This document shows positions 45,301-56,524 of a stretch of 64,000 nucleotides of DNA, one piece after another (positions within the stretch are counted from its first letter, which is position 1; every line of letters begins with the position of its first letter). The stretch covers positions 127,504,375 through 127,568,374 of the forward strand of contig NC_133121.1 of assembly GCF_033568475.1 (NCBI RefSeq), in the 5' to 3' direction. The DNA comes from Henckelia pumila (taxonomy: Eukaryota > Streptophyta > Magnoliopsida > Lamiales > Gesneriaceae). A program made the translations under genes and the position numbers. The notes under the pieces were generated by a model that saw only the letters and a list, made by a program, of their open reading frames with translations, had not been told where the DNA came from and searched no databases.

Positions 45301-46680
45301 CATGTTACTTTATCTTTTCGATCGTATAGATACTTCCCATTTGGAAAATTGTTCTTCGGAACCCTTCAAACTCTTGAATTAGACATGGACACATTGGGCG
45401 GCTTAACTTCTAAATTATCAAAGACCATATTAAACATAAATGCCATGAACTAAAGTTTGGTTAAACTTGCTGACAGATGTGCGATTTATGTATGGAGATC
45501 CCACGTTATTGTCTGACCCGTAGAGTAGGTAGGTTAGATCCGAGAGATCTGCAGGGTTTACCCGCCGGTGGGACTTTGACACTTGTAAATGCAGGCAAAC
45601 GAGCCGGTCTGATAAATCTGGCAGACATAGCATTGACATTTTACAACGACACCAAAGTTAGACAATTTATTTGTTGTATCTACATATCACCGCTATTATT
45701 ATCATTATTGTTATTATTATTTTAACATTCTGTTCTGCATTTTTCCTACTGGTTACAGTCAATGAATTTCAAGCTTGTGAAGGTTTGTAAGGTCAACACC
45801 ATTGCAGTTAATTATAGCGCCCTGACTTTCAGGGCACAGGAAGATGGGAGTGAAGAGTCTCTCCTTTTTCGAGGTGTTGTCTTTGGGATGCGTAAGCCCT
45901 TGTTTTGTGAAATCAAGGTTCCATATTCTTTGCTTTCTTGACCTCAGTTTATTTTAATATCTTTTCTAGACTTAAACGAGGAATTAAGTTAAGAATTTTG
46001 TTGTTTAGCTCAACTGCATCTTTGAGAGGTAGTAGTTCTCAGTGAAGAAGTTCAGCAGTTGGTTTTGTTGTTGTTTTAGGAGGATGATGAAGTTACACTC
46101 CTGCCATGGGATGATGATTATATCAGTTCAGAACTAGGGCGTGAAATTGAAGATGTTCCACCTTCCATACGGTAAAATATCTCCAGAAATTATATTTAAT
46201 AGCTTTCGTTTATAAATTTTGTCATGCACTGTGCATACCCATATTGTCGCATTGTAAAGGAATCTAATTTATGATATTCAAATTTTTGCTATTTTTCCAA
46301 ATTAAGTCTTGAGGTGTGCTTGTGGTGGTTCTGAACCTGAGAATGCTTCTAGTTTTGTGATTCCTTTCCTCAACGAGATAACGTTAGATGTTTCGTGAGC
46401 ATTTCACGCCTCTGTAGTTCCACCATTTGTCTTTTTTTTTTTAAAAATCATATAATGTATCTAGATTCGTTGAATGACCACCTTTCAGATGAGATATTGT
46501 GGTATGTGGTTTGTTGTGGTTTGGAGACTCTTCATGCTCAGAAAGTAATATTCTCATGGATATTTATTTGTTGAAATGAAATGCAGTAAAAATTATTCTG
46601 GAGATGGCTCCGCAACCGGTTCTGGAGATGTTGCAGGAAAAAGTAAGAGACAGAAAACTGATCTTTCACCAAGCATTTGA
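42345..46680 (+). pseudogene. Second copy of two-domain cystatin-like gene, 5'-truncated
   Basis: Exons equivalent to copy A: 42345-42518, 42601-42756, 42952-43043, 43212-43307, then the four short exons from about 44267 to 45275, and domain 2 from 45477 to the stop at 46680. The first exon (DSKYLALSKSHRVQG in A) is absent because the duplication starts within the intron before 42345. Splice borders, the GC donor, the IALxFYNDTK and KVCKVNTIA motifs, and the shifted acceptor in domain 2 are all kept. Without its start it is probably not expressed as a normal protein, unless a new start (MCDECIAEV at 42345) is used. Confidence 0.6.
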
Positions 46681-46922
46681 GAGGTTCAGAGTTAACATGG
46701 AAATCTGACAAGGGTTGCGGAGATCTCAGTAGGAAACAATAGTCGGATAAAGTTAAACATGAACGTGGTAGATTCCCTGGGTTAAAGTGTACAAATTTAT
46801 GGAATCCGTTCTACGAGAATATGGTGCACATACCAAACACGTTAATTTAGTATGCTTATATTTTATCAAATATGTTGTCTATATTACAAATTTAGAGAGG
46901 ATATTTGTGTAAAAGCTTTTAG

Positions 46923-48269
46923 TAACGCTAAGTCGTGTCAAATCCAAATTACTCAACTCGAATCAAATAAATAAAATATACAGTAGTGCGAGTAGGGATC
47001 GTTTTCACGAGTAAAGTGAAATTTAGTGTGTTCTAAAATAAAATAAAAGGGTTTTGAGGTTTCAAATTAACTACTAAAAAGTAACAGCACTTAAATTCAA
47101 ATTTTTATTACTAACATGCAAGATTAAAAATTATATTGAATAAATCAATAAGAAACAAGTCTTGGTATCGTTCGACTACACCCTTGATATCATTCATTGG
47201 ATCATTGATTCTTTGAAAATAATCAATTATATCGAATATTTATCATTGAAAATTAAATTCTTGTTCTTAATCTTAGTTAACTAGACACAAACGTTCTAAA
47301 TTAACTCTTACCAATGAATTAACTCAATACAAGCGATTAGATTTAAATCCACGATAGCATGCAAACTAGTGAAACTAATGAATCTAAACAACACATACAC
47401 AAGCGGATGTATTTAATCTAGTCAATTGTTGTCCCTACAATTTAATAGATTCACAAGCGAAAAATATCAATCGTAGTTTCTTCGCAAATTAGGTGATTCA
47501 AACAATTACGGATTTGAATTCTAATCTAGCAGTAGATTGTATTGCGAAATCCTAGAGTGATCAATCCGAAAATTTCACATACAAGCATGAAATAAATCAG
47601 AACAAATTTTGATACTCAATAATAATTAAACACTGAAAATTCGAATCTCACAAACAAATAAAATCAAGGGCTTGTCTTTCTCAACCAAGTTCTAAAGTCT
47701 AGCCACAACGATTCATGAAAAACGAAAGAAAAATCAAAAGAAAAGAAGAAATCTTAAGAAAAGATAAATAAAACCTAGCCTCCCAGAGAGTTTTTCAAGC
47801 TTTCTGCGTCTAAGGGATAATAATAATAATAATGAGAAAAATGGAATAAAACACTAGAGTCCAAAATAAAAGAGTTTTCAAAAATAAAAATTTCTTCCCG
47901 AACAGCCCGTCTCGCTCGATCCGTAAATTTTGACGGATCGAGCGAGAATTTCTTTGTCTCGATCTGTCAATTTTCTTCATACGGCCGCTCGATCGGTAAA
48001 GTTTAACCGATCGAGCGTCCAACTCTCTGTCTTCAAATTAGCTCTTCTATATGGTGCCCGCTCGATCGGTAGAAGTTGGCAGATGTAGCGGCCGAATTCT
48101 GTTCTTCAGATTTTCCATCCAAAATGTTATATCTTGCACAATAAAGCCGAAAATATGCAATGAAGATACGATAAATGAAAAACGAACAAAATACTAAATT
48201 AAAACACAGAAATGCATGCAAAACAACAACAAAATAATGTTAAAATATGCAACACAAACACAACTATAA
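46923..48269 (-). repeat. 3' LTR of Athila fragment (copy B)
   Basis: Nearly identical to 28632-29981. Hairpins start at about 47913-47914, 47987 and 48060. A three-base unit of an AAT repeat is missing relative to copy A (near 47816-47833). Confidence 0.85.
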
Positions 48270-49668
48270 AATTTCCCCACACTTAAACCTTGCTCGCCCT
48301 CGATCAAGTCAAGCAAAAAAAAAAATGCAAACAAAAGATCAAGAAATACTATGGAGCAATGACCTCGGAAATAATTTTAAAAAATTTCACATCCATCCAT
48401 ATCCAACCTACTAACACTCTTTTGAAAATTTTAAATCACAAACTGGCTTCACCGCACAAACTTATAAACTTCGCAACTCACGTTTCAAAACACTCACTCC
48501 AAATTCAATTCACACATTCATAGATCATGAGGACTTTTCAAGGTATCACAGGATCAAAATGAATGGACAATCAATTCAACACACTCACAATCGGTTAAAT
48601 GCAAAGAATACTGTGTGTGCGTGTTTTGATTAAAAATTCATACTCATCAAAAGTGTCAATCGACAGTCCATAGACAAAATTCTTGCAACCCCTCTCCACT
48701 AGTATATTGGGCGACTGTGACTCGGTCAATAGGTCTTGATCAGCTTATAATGTTAGGCTTGGCTTATGGCTACAACCGAAGAAATAAAAATTCAAAAGAG
48801 GGAGTAAATTATGATCTATCTCTAATTTTCATTCATTTTCATTCAAATTTCACACCTTTTCTTCATCTCATTTAGATTTTTTTTTCTTTTCTTTCTTTTT
48901 CAAAACTTTACTTTCCACCAACATTTTTTTCTTTTTCACCATCTTTTCATTTTCTACCCTTTTCACTACTACCTCTTTCTTTGCAATTCTTTCACCACAC
49001 CATTCCATATTCACAATACAAATTAGGAGCATATAAAATTCTATCATTCAAATTACTCCCTTAAAGGTAGGAATTATTGTTTAGGCTATTCACAGGTAGT
49101 AATTGTAGGACCTTGAAACAATGCCGAATGGGGGTTTATCACACGTTTGCACGCATGTCATTCGTTTTTTAATCTGGCTCAAACAAGGTACTAGGGATAA
49201 TTAATTCAGTGGGTGACTAGAAAGGCTCAAAAAATATTGAGAAAGATTGCCTACATCACTCCTAAGTCACAGTTTCGCCCGTATTTTGCCTCGAGGGGTG
49301 TTTGAACTAGTTCTAGACATGTCTCAATTCACAGTCAAATCATACAAATTTCAATCAGTGCAAAAATGAAGAATCATCAGTAGTAAACGACGACTTTGCA
49401 CAAAATTTAAAGTATGCACCTCATGTGCTCATGTATAACGTGAAAGCTCAACGGGGCAACTAAAGATAATTCATTCAAGAAAAATTTAGGCCCAAAGAAT
49501 CCAAACAATGCCTCAATCCTATTCATGCTTGTATGTTTCAAAATTCAGATTTAAGGATAAATCACAGAGTATATGAGAGTTCAATCGTCTAATTGCTTCC
49601 ATCGGTTCAAAATTTGGTCAGATAGGCATGGAAATCAGTTAGTTAATAACACAAACATGAACTATAAC

Positions 49669-50595
49669 CTAGATGCAGAGATATACCCCGAATGAGAAGT
49701 CTAGAGCTTGAGAGTTTTGAGCAGCTACAGTATTGAACTCGTTTTGGTGATGAGAAAAAGCAGTGAGCTCACGAATGGAATCAGCTTGGGAGAAACGAGA
49801 AGGCGGAGGGGGCCTTGGAGGGTCCTGATGAAGAACAAATCGGTCGTCCTGCACAAAGTGTTTGATCCAGTAAGCTCTCTTGGCATCAATGGCAGCTTCG
49901 TCCACGGGCCGCATGGGTTGCAACCATTATTCATCGGGACGAGTGGGAATGCCGACGCGGATACACAGTGATGTAATAATAATTGGGAAGTAGAGACCTA
50001 AGGCGGTGGAAGTAATCGACCGACGGATCTCGCTGTGAATCATGCGTCCCATATTTACCGTCCAACCCACATCGAGAGCGTAAAGAAGTAAGGCATGCTC
50101 AATATTAACTTCACTCATGTGCAATATTGGCATCAGACGCCGAGTCAGGAATATATACCAGGTGGCCGAAACCAAGTGCAAATTACGTTCCTTAAAATTC
50201 ATGGAAGAAACAGGGTCAATCCACGAAGCTCCTGGGTAGCCCAGTTGGCCTATTACCTCATCCAAATCCGGGTTGATTTGGAGGCTTTGATACAGAGAGT
50301 CATCGACATCCGGCGTTTCAAGCAAAGAATTCAATTCATTTGGTGCAAAAGAGATTATTTTCCCTCGGACAAACGCTTTCCCATGAGTCCTCTCCGCAAC
50401 ATTTGCATAAAATTCACGCACAATAGGGACGATCGCGGCTGGAGGTTCTTTACAAAATACTTCCCAACCACGTTGAACAATCATAGGCATAATATCGAGA
50501 TTAAAGTCATCATGTTCAAAGCCGCGTTCGGGAATAGGAGAGCGGTTTACCTTGGCGTAATCGTATCGATCACGGGCGGTTTGGCTAACAAATTT
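49669..50595 (-). pseudogene. Athila env-like / plant-transposon-protein ORF (copy B)
   Basis: Open from 50490 (MPMIVQRGWEVFC) to the same premature stop at 49927 as in copy A, then WLQPMRPVDEAAIDAKRAYW to 49669. Single residue changes against copy A include Val-Pro-Ile for Val-Leu-Ile, Ser for Tyr after NELN, Asn for Asp before PDLDEV and Arg for Gln in the FLT(R/Q)RLMP segment. The shared stop shows the frame was already broken before duplication. Confidence 0.7.
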
Positions 50596-51378
50596 CCCCG
50601 TGATCTATTGTGAAGAACATTATGCGGCGGCTCCTTGAGAAGACGATTCCCCGGTGTAACGAACTCGCTTCGGTCCCATAGTGTATCAGAAGTAGAAACG
50701 TAGCAAATACCAGTGAGCTTGGAGTGATCGGAGAATATGAAAGCTGGCGGCGTAGCAGAGAGATCGGCCGGAGGCAGAGCAGGGAATCGGTTGGAGAAAT
50801 AGGGCAAGAGAGAGATGGCGGCCGGAGATCCTTTGAGATGGAGGAGATGACCGGAGATAAAGCGGTGCGGCGGTCGGGTGTGGCCATGCGATTCAGATGA
50901 AAATTGGGTGAGAATTTAGAGGTGAAGGTTTGGGGGTTTAGGGATTTAGAAAATATAAAGAGAGAATGATAGAGGGGAGAGGGGAATCGCGATTATATTC
51001 GCGATATAAGGGTATCGCTCGATCGGTTAAAGATGACCAATCGAGCGGGACATAAAATAACATGTAAATAAATTTTCAGAGGATTTCTCGCTCGATCGGT
51101 TAAAGTCTACCGATCGAGCGAGACAAAAACGCAAAACATTCTGCCTTTCCAGAGGGATTCTCGCTTGATCGATAGAGTTTAACCGATCGATCGAGCTTAA
51201 AAACCAAAAAAATATTTTTGTACTTTTCTAATTTCCGAAAAAAAAACAATAAAAACAAGAAATGAACAAGAACTAAAAAAATAAACTAAGGGAAAGGAAA
51301 CGAAAAAAACTGCGTTGCCTCATAGACATCGCTAAATTTTCAGTCTATAGCTTGACTGTATGCTGCGATTTACTCAAT

Positions 51379-52047
51379 TTATGGCGGAGCCTCGAGTGTT
51401 AAATCATGTGCATCCTCTCCATCATTCGCTTGGACCCCTGCATAATAATGTTTCAATCTCTGTCCATTGACATTGAATATTTTCGAGGTCTCCAAGATCT
51501 GAATCTCCACTGTACCATGAGGAAAGACATTAGTAATAACAAATGGGCCAATCCATCTAGAACGCAACTTACCTGGGAATAATCGAAGTCGTGAGTGATA
51601 TAGCAGAACTTTTTGACCGACTTCGAACTACCTTCTAGAAATCATCTTGTCATGGAAGGCCTTTGTCTTTTCCTTGTAGATTTTTGAGCTGGCATATGCA
51701 TCATTGCGTATCTTTTCCAATTCTGCAACTGCAACTTTCGATGCTCGCCACTCTCATCCATCTGCATGTTAAAGTTATTGATAGTCCAGTAGGCTCTATG
51801 CTCCAATTCCACAGGCAGATGGCATGGTTTCCCAAAAATCAGACGATATGAGGACATTTCAATTGGTGTCTTGAACGCGGTTCTGTAGGCCCACAAAGCA
51901 TCATCCAATCGCAAGCTCCAGTCCGTCCTTGTAGGATTCACTGTTTTCTATAGAATAAATTGGATCTCTCGATTCGAAACTTCAGCTTGGCCATTCGATT
52001 GTGGATGATATGCAGTGGAGATCTTGTGCATCACATGATATTTTTTC
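51379..52047 (-). pseudogene. Athila integrase C-terminal fragment (copy B)
   Basis: Pieces [20 protein letters not shown] ... [17 protein letters not shown] (51642-51941) and [17 protein letters not shown] ... [12 protein letters not shown] (51379-51567) have the same stop and frameshift as copy A. At 51326 the GGAGGCAACGCAG-type motif has become ATGAGGCAACGCAG. Confidence 0.85.
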
Positions 52048-52049
52048 AG

Positions 52050-53227
52050 TTGTGGAAAAAATAGACGTTAGATCATTTGAAAACAAACAACAAGAACACG
52101 TTTGCTAGTTAGAACAGAAACCGATGCATATTCAAACAGGGAAAAAGGCTACGAGAACAAACCCGTATGAAAAGTTAGTAGTCCAAACCAGATACCACAA
52201 AACAAAAAAATATCGGATGATACAGGACATTGAACACTTGGTTAATGCTAAAAACCTGTTAAAAAAACACACATCTTAAATCAGTAAAAAGATCTATGCA
52301 TAACATTGTCTTTGTAGGCATAATATCTTTTATAGGTAAACAAAAACGCATCTTTAAAAACCAAAAAACAACACATCTATGTGAAAATATTTACGTAAAA
52401 CATCCTCTAAGTGTTTGATATTTTTCGAACAGACAAAATATCATATCTCAAAAATAAAAACGCGTATGAAAATAGACAAAGAAATAAGAATACGACGCAA
52501 TAAAAACTCAGATCTAGAAAAAAAATACATATCTATACGTAAAAGCAAGACTGAACGATTTACGACATTTGGGTTAAAAAAATCGATGAGAACAAACCTA
52601 CAAGAAGATTTGCAATCCCAAGAAGAAGGTAGAAGCTGATACGTGAGCAGAGAAAGATGGAAGAATGATAGACACTTGATTTACGAAAGAAAAGGCAATG
52701 AAATGCGGCAACCGGGAGAAACGGTAATCACCGTTTCCCTCTACCACTCATCCTTCAACATGTTTGTTCCGTCGGCGGTGGCTATAGAAAATCATAGATG
52801 CGTGTTTTTTTTAACCTGTCAAGGTATGAAAATATACAAATAAATAAAAATACAACGCAATAAAAACTCTAGAAAAAAATACAGATCTATATGTAAAAGC
52901 AAGACTGAACGATTTACGACATTTGGGTTAAAAACAATTCGATGAGAACAAACCTACAAGAAGATTTGCAATCCCAAGCAGAAGGTAAAAGCTGATACGT
53001 GAGCAGAGAAAGATGGAAAAATGATAGACACTTGATTTATGAAAGAAAAGGCAATGAAATGCGGCAACCGGGAGAAACGGTAATCACCGTTTCCCTCTAC
53101 CACTCATCCTTCAACATGTTTGTTCCATCGGCGGTGGCTATAGAAAATCATAGACGCGTGTTTTTTTTTAACCTGTCAAGGGCAAGTAACTGGCCCATTT
53201 TGAGTTATTCGCGCTTTATGAATAGTA
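52050..53227 (-). repeat. Copy B of Helitron leader block
   Basis: Matches 33760-34940 and the split block 8476-8779/10983-11858, with two internal tandem units at about 52463-52825 and 52826-53175. It ends at the Helitron 5' terminus at 53227. Confidence 0.85.
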
Positions 53228-53259
53228 CTAGGTTATGTACACCTCAAATCTTGAGGTGT
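53228..53259 (-). other. Helitron 3' hairpin + CTAG, copy B
   Basis: CTAG at 53228-53231 and the 9-bp stem 53239-53247 with 53251-53259, as in copies A and C. Confidence 0.7.
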
Positions 53260-53400
53260 TTTACCCAGGTTTGTAGATTAGTTTGTAGATTAATAAATAG
53301 CTATATACTATTTTGTTATGTGAATGTATATGCATGCAATGTGTCTATAATCAAAAGTGGTTATGAATAGATGTTATCGAATTGAACACACACACCATCT

Positions 53401-53451
<51 letters not shown>
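53401..53451. repeat. (TA)n(TG)n microsatellite
   Basis: About 20 nt of TA followed by about 30 nt of TG. Copies A and C have only TA here, so the TG part arose in this copy after duplication. Confidence 0.9.
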
Positions 53452-53453
<2 letters not shown>

Positions 53454-53692
53454 ACCAAAGCTTCTAATACTAAATTAAACATATGCTTAATTTTATAAGC
53501 CATTAAAAATAATGTTAAAGCAACGATATTTTTTTTTAGTATTAACTCAGTTATAACAGTTGAGAGTAAGTTCATCCATGAGATTGATTATTTAATATTT
53601 TTTAAGGTATTTGTCGTTAAAATTTTTCGTCATATGATAATTATTTAGTACCTTGCAAGATGATGGATTCTTGCCGGAATTTTATGGTAATA

Positions 53693-53931
53693 CTTCCTTC
53701 ATCCCATATATATTGTCTTCTTTGGATTTTCACACAGATTAAAAAAAATGTATTGAGAAAGCAAATTTTATATAAACTTCATATTTTATCCCTATTCAAC
53801 GTATTAAAAAATGATTGCATAATTTATAAGTCAAGATGTGTAAAAAATATTACTAAATATGGTATATAACTATATATTTGGGACCAAAAAAAAAAAAGAA
53901 AACGTGGACAATATAATTGGAACGGAGGGAG
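53693..53931. mobile_element. Stowaway-like MITE, copy B
   Basis: Ends CTTCCTTCATCCC and reversed CTCCCTCCGTTCC, flanked by TA on both sides (53691-53692, 53932-53933). The right end here keeps the textbook CTCCCTCC, whereas copy C has CTCTCTCC. Confidence 0.85.
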
Positions 53932-54588
53932 TATCCGTCAATTTCATTCACCCTTTTTGTTTTTTAGCTTAATTAAAATTTTGTACTATAAGACTTTTCT
54001 ACTTAACAAATAACTTTAGAAATTGATTATTAGTTTTAAATGCTCTACCGCTCATTATAATGTATTATTATAGTGTTAATTTAACTTGCACACAACATGA
54101 AATATAAATTTTTCAATGTTTATACCATTACATGTAGCGCAAATCAACATACTTACATGATAACTCATGTTTTGAATTTATAATTGAAAAATTGTCACTT
54201 AACACTTGTCAGTAGTCACCGTTGAGTCACTAAGCTATCATTGAATGTATAAAACACAACACAAATAATGTCATAATAATCTATGACTCATCATATTTGA
54301 TACAATATATTATAATTTTTTAAGTTGAGTATCATTTACTTTATATACCTATGTACGAAGAGTGCTTCATATGGAACCAAAGTTTTATGCAATTATGTTG
54401 GTGATATTAAAATAGAGGTAGATTTCAATAATATGCATGGAATTCAACGTGTATATATTAAATAAATAAAAGGAAAGTTTTCTTAGATAAGAAATACTTG
54501 GCTGTAAAATATTAATGTAAGATGACTAATAAATTATATTTTTACAGTATTTATGAAACTGAACCTTGTAAAATAAATATATGGTAAT

Positions 54589-56524
54589 TGTAACGTCCCA
54601 ATTTCTCAATCGAAACGTTACTCAACCATTCATACTTAAAATTTGGATAAAATCAAAACTTTACGGAAGCATCATCTTCTTTATTAAAAGTGCGTATAAA
54701 ATGTGCACCAAATAAAAGAAAACATCTAAAATTATTTGCCAAACATGGCCATTAACTTAAAATTTTAAAACTTGTTTGCCTCATCAAATAAAATGTTTAA
54801 AACATCTCCCATCCTGAAACATTCGCACTCATGCATTTCCCGTTGGACCGACCCCTGCCTCTTCTTCATGTCCGCCCGCATAATCATCAATAAATGCATC
54901 CACAGCATCATTACCTGCACCATTCAAGTATAGTGAGTCGAAAGACTCAACAAGAACATGCAGAAAAGGTTTTCTAGCTTTAAAAGAGAAAAAAAAAACT
55001 TAAACTTATACTTCCATGCAGTTAAACATAGTTTAATATAGCCACGTCATAAAAATATTTGGGGAGATGAAGTATGAGTAGTGTGGTAACCGTCATAATG
55101 AGCCATTCATAGTTTCCTGCTGATCAGACAAGCATATGGCATTACGCCCGTAAACTTTCATTCTTTGGATAGCCGCTCCGGAGCTCAACCCGAAGTGCAT
55201 ACCCCATATGATCACCACAAGATGCATAAATCATCAAAATATTTTCCATGCATAATATCATTCATCTTATCATGTCATTTCATAATTTATGTACATGCTC
55301 ATAAAATTTCCTCAAAACATTTCATGAGAAAAATCCCATAATCATGCAATACATAACTTGACCGATCCACGTGAGGCATTCCGTCTGTTTCGGACCTTCA
55401 AAACTTTAAAAATTCTTCATGAACATTCTTAAAAATAATAAAAATACATTATAGTGTCAAAATCATGATTTTTAGGACTTAAAAACTCATAAAATGGGAT
55501 AGGGGTTTCGAACCAACGGCGCGGGCACGCGCTCAACCGGCGCGGGCGCGCCGTTCGTTCGTACATTTTGGCGCGGGCGCGCCTGCTTCTCGAAAGAAAC
55601 TACGCGACGAAGGCGCGGGCGCGCGCTCAACAGCGCGGGCGCGCCGTCGCTATGTCTGACTCTGAAAACTGATCTTTTCTGCATTTTTTTCAAAACCTAC
55701 AATACTTAGGGACGATTTTCCATCAAAAAAATACCATTCAACAACATCATAGTTTCAAAATAACTTGTACCCATACCACAAACACTTCAAATGTTTTGAA
55801 TCAAAACCCTTCAATACAACTTTTCCCAAAAATCTGATCTAATGCATTCAATCTTTCAAAACTCAATAAACATGAGCCGAACTCCTCAAAAATGCTTCAC
55901 GTATCACAATCAAGCAACATACTCATAGAAATTTTTTAAAAAATACATTCATAGATCATCAATCAAACACCTAGGGTTTTACCTTGAAGATAACTATATT
56001 CTTGAATGGGTTTAAAAACAGTAAAAACTTGCCTGAATTGTTCGATTGGAATTAACCTGGACGACAAAACGATCTAGCCCCGAGAATCCTGAAGAACCCT
56101 AGCCTTGATGCAGAGTTTGAGCGAGAAAGATTTGAGAGAAAAGAGAGCGTTCAAAGATGAGAGTTCAGATTAGAATTCTGAACGCTTATTTCTTTTGTGA
56201 CTAATGGGCTCCAACACGGCCCATTAGTTACATTAAAATACTTTTAAAATTTTCACTCTCCCAATTTAATAAAAATATACTGCATCCCTTTGAACTTAGT
56301 TTGCAATATTTTCTTACTCTTTTCAAGGCTAGACTCGTTCTTGCGACCCAAAATTAATTCCAACATGAAAAACTTTAAAATCAAACTCATCACATAAATC
56401 CCAGGCATTACAATAAATCACATAATTAAACATAATAATTAAGCATACTAAATAATCATGCATTAAATCATATAATTAATTCAAATAAACCGTGATTAAG
56501 CTAGTGGACTTTTTGGACCTTACA
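54589..56524 (-). repeat. 3' LTR of Tekay-like element
   Basis: 1936 bp, TGTAACGTCCCAATTTC at 54589 to GGACCTTACA at 56524 (plus-strand reading). Contains a GC-rich array of GGCGCGGGCGCGCC units at 55517-55648, strongly unlike the AT-rich surroundings. Confidence 0.95.
55517..55648. repeat. GGCGCGGGCGCGCC array in Tekay LTR
   Basis: Five GGCGCGGGC or CAGCGCGGGC units occur, several extended to the palindrome GGCGCGCC or GCGCGC, at about 55518, 55539, 55570, 55611 and 55632. The other LTR keeps about three (62131-62209). Confidence 0.85.

Larger units (their letters stand above)
46923..52049 (-). mobile_element. 5'-truncated Athila-like retrotransposon (copy B)
   Basis: Same structure and break point as 28632-33759. 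The LTR is at 46923-48269, the env-like frame at 49669-50595, the internal hairpin array at about 51016-51196 and the integrase C-terminal pieces at 51379-52047. In this copy the LTR start has changed from TTTGATAG to TTTTATAG and the polypurine tract has lost one G. Confidence 0.85.
42281..53860. repeat. Copy B of about 11.5-kb segment (matches 24079-35574)
   Basis: From TTATTATTGAAGACCGTG onward the sequence follows 24079-35574 nearly base for base: gene domain 1 minus its first exon, repeat exons, domain 2, truncated Athila, Helitron leader, Helitron 3' hairpin, SSR and MITE. Small differences include about 110 bp present in B (about 42822-42920) but missing in A, and simple-repeat length changes. 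The copies have the same orientation and are separated only by the copia element, so this is a direct tandem duplication. Confidence 0.9.
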
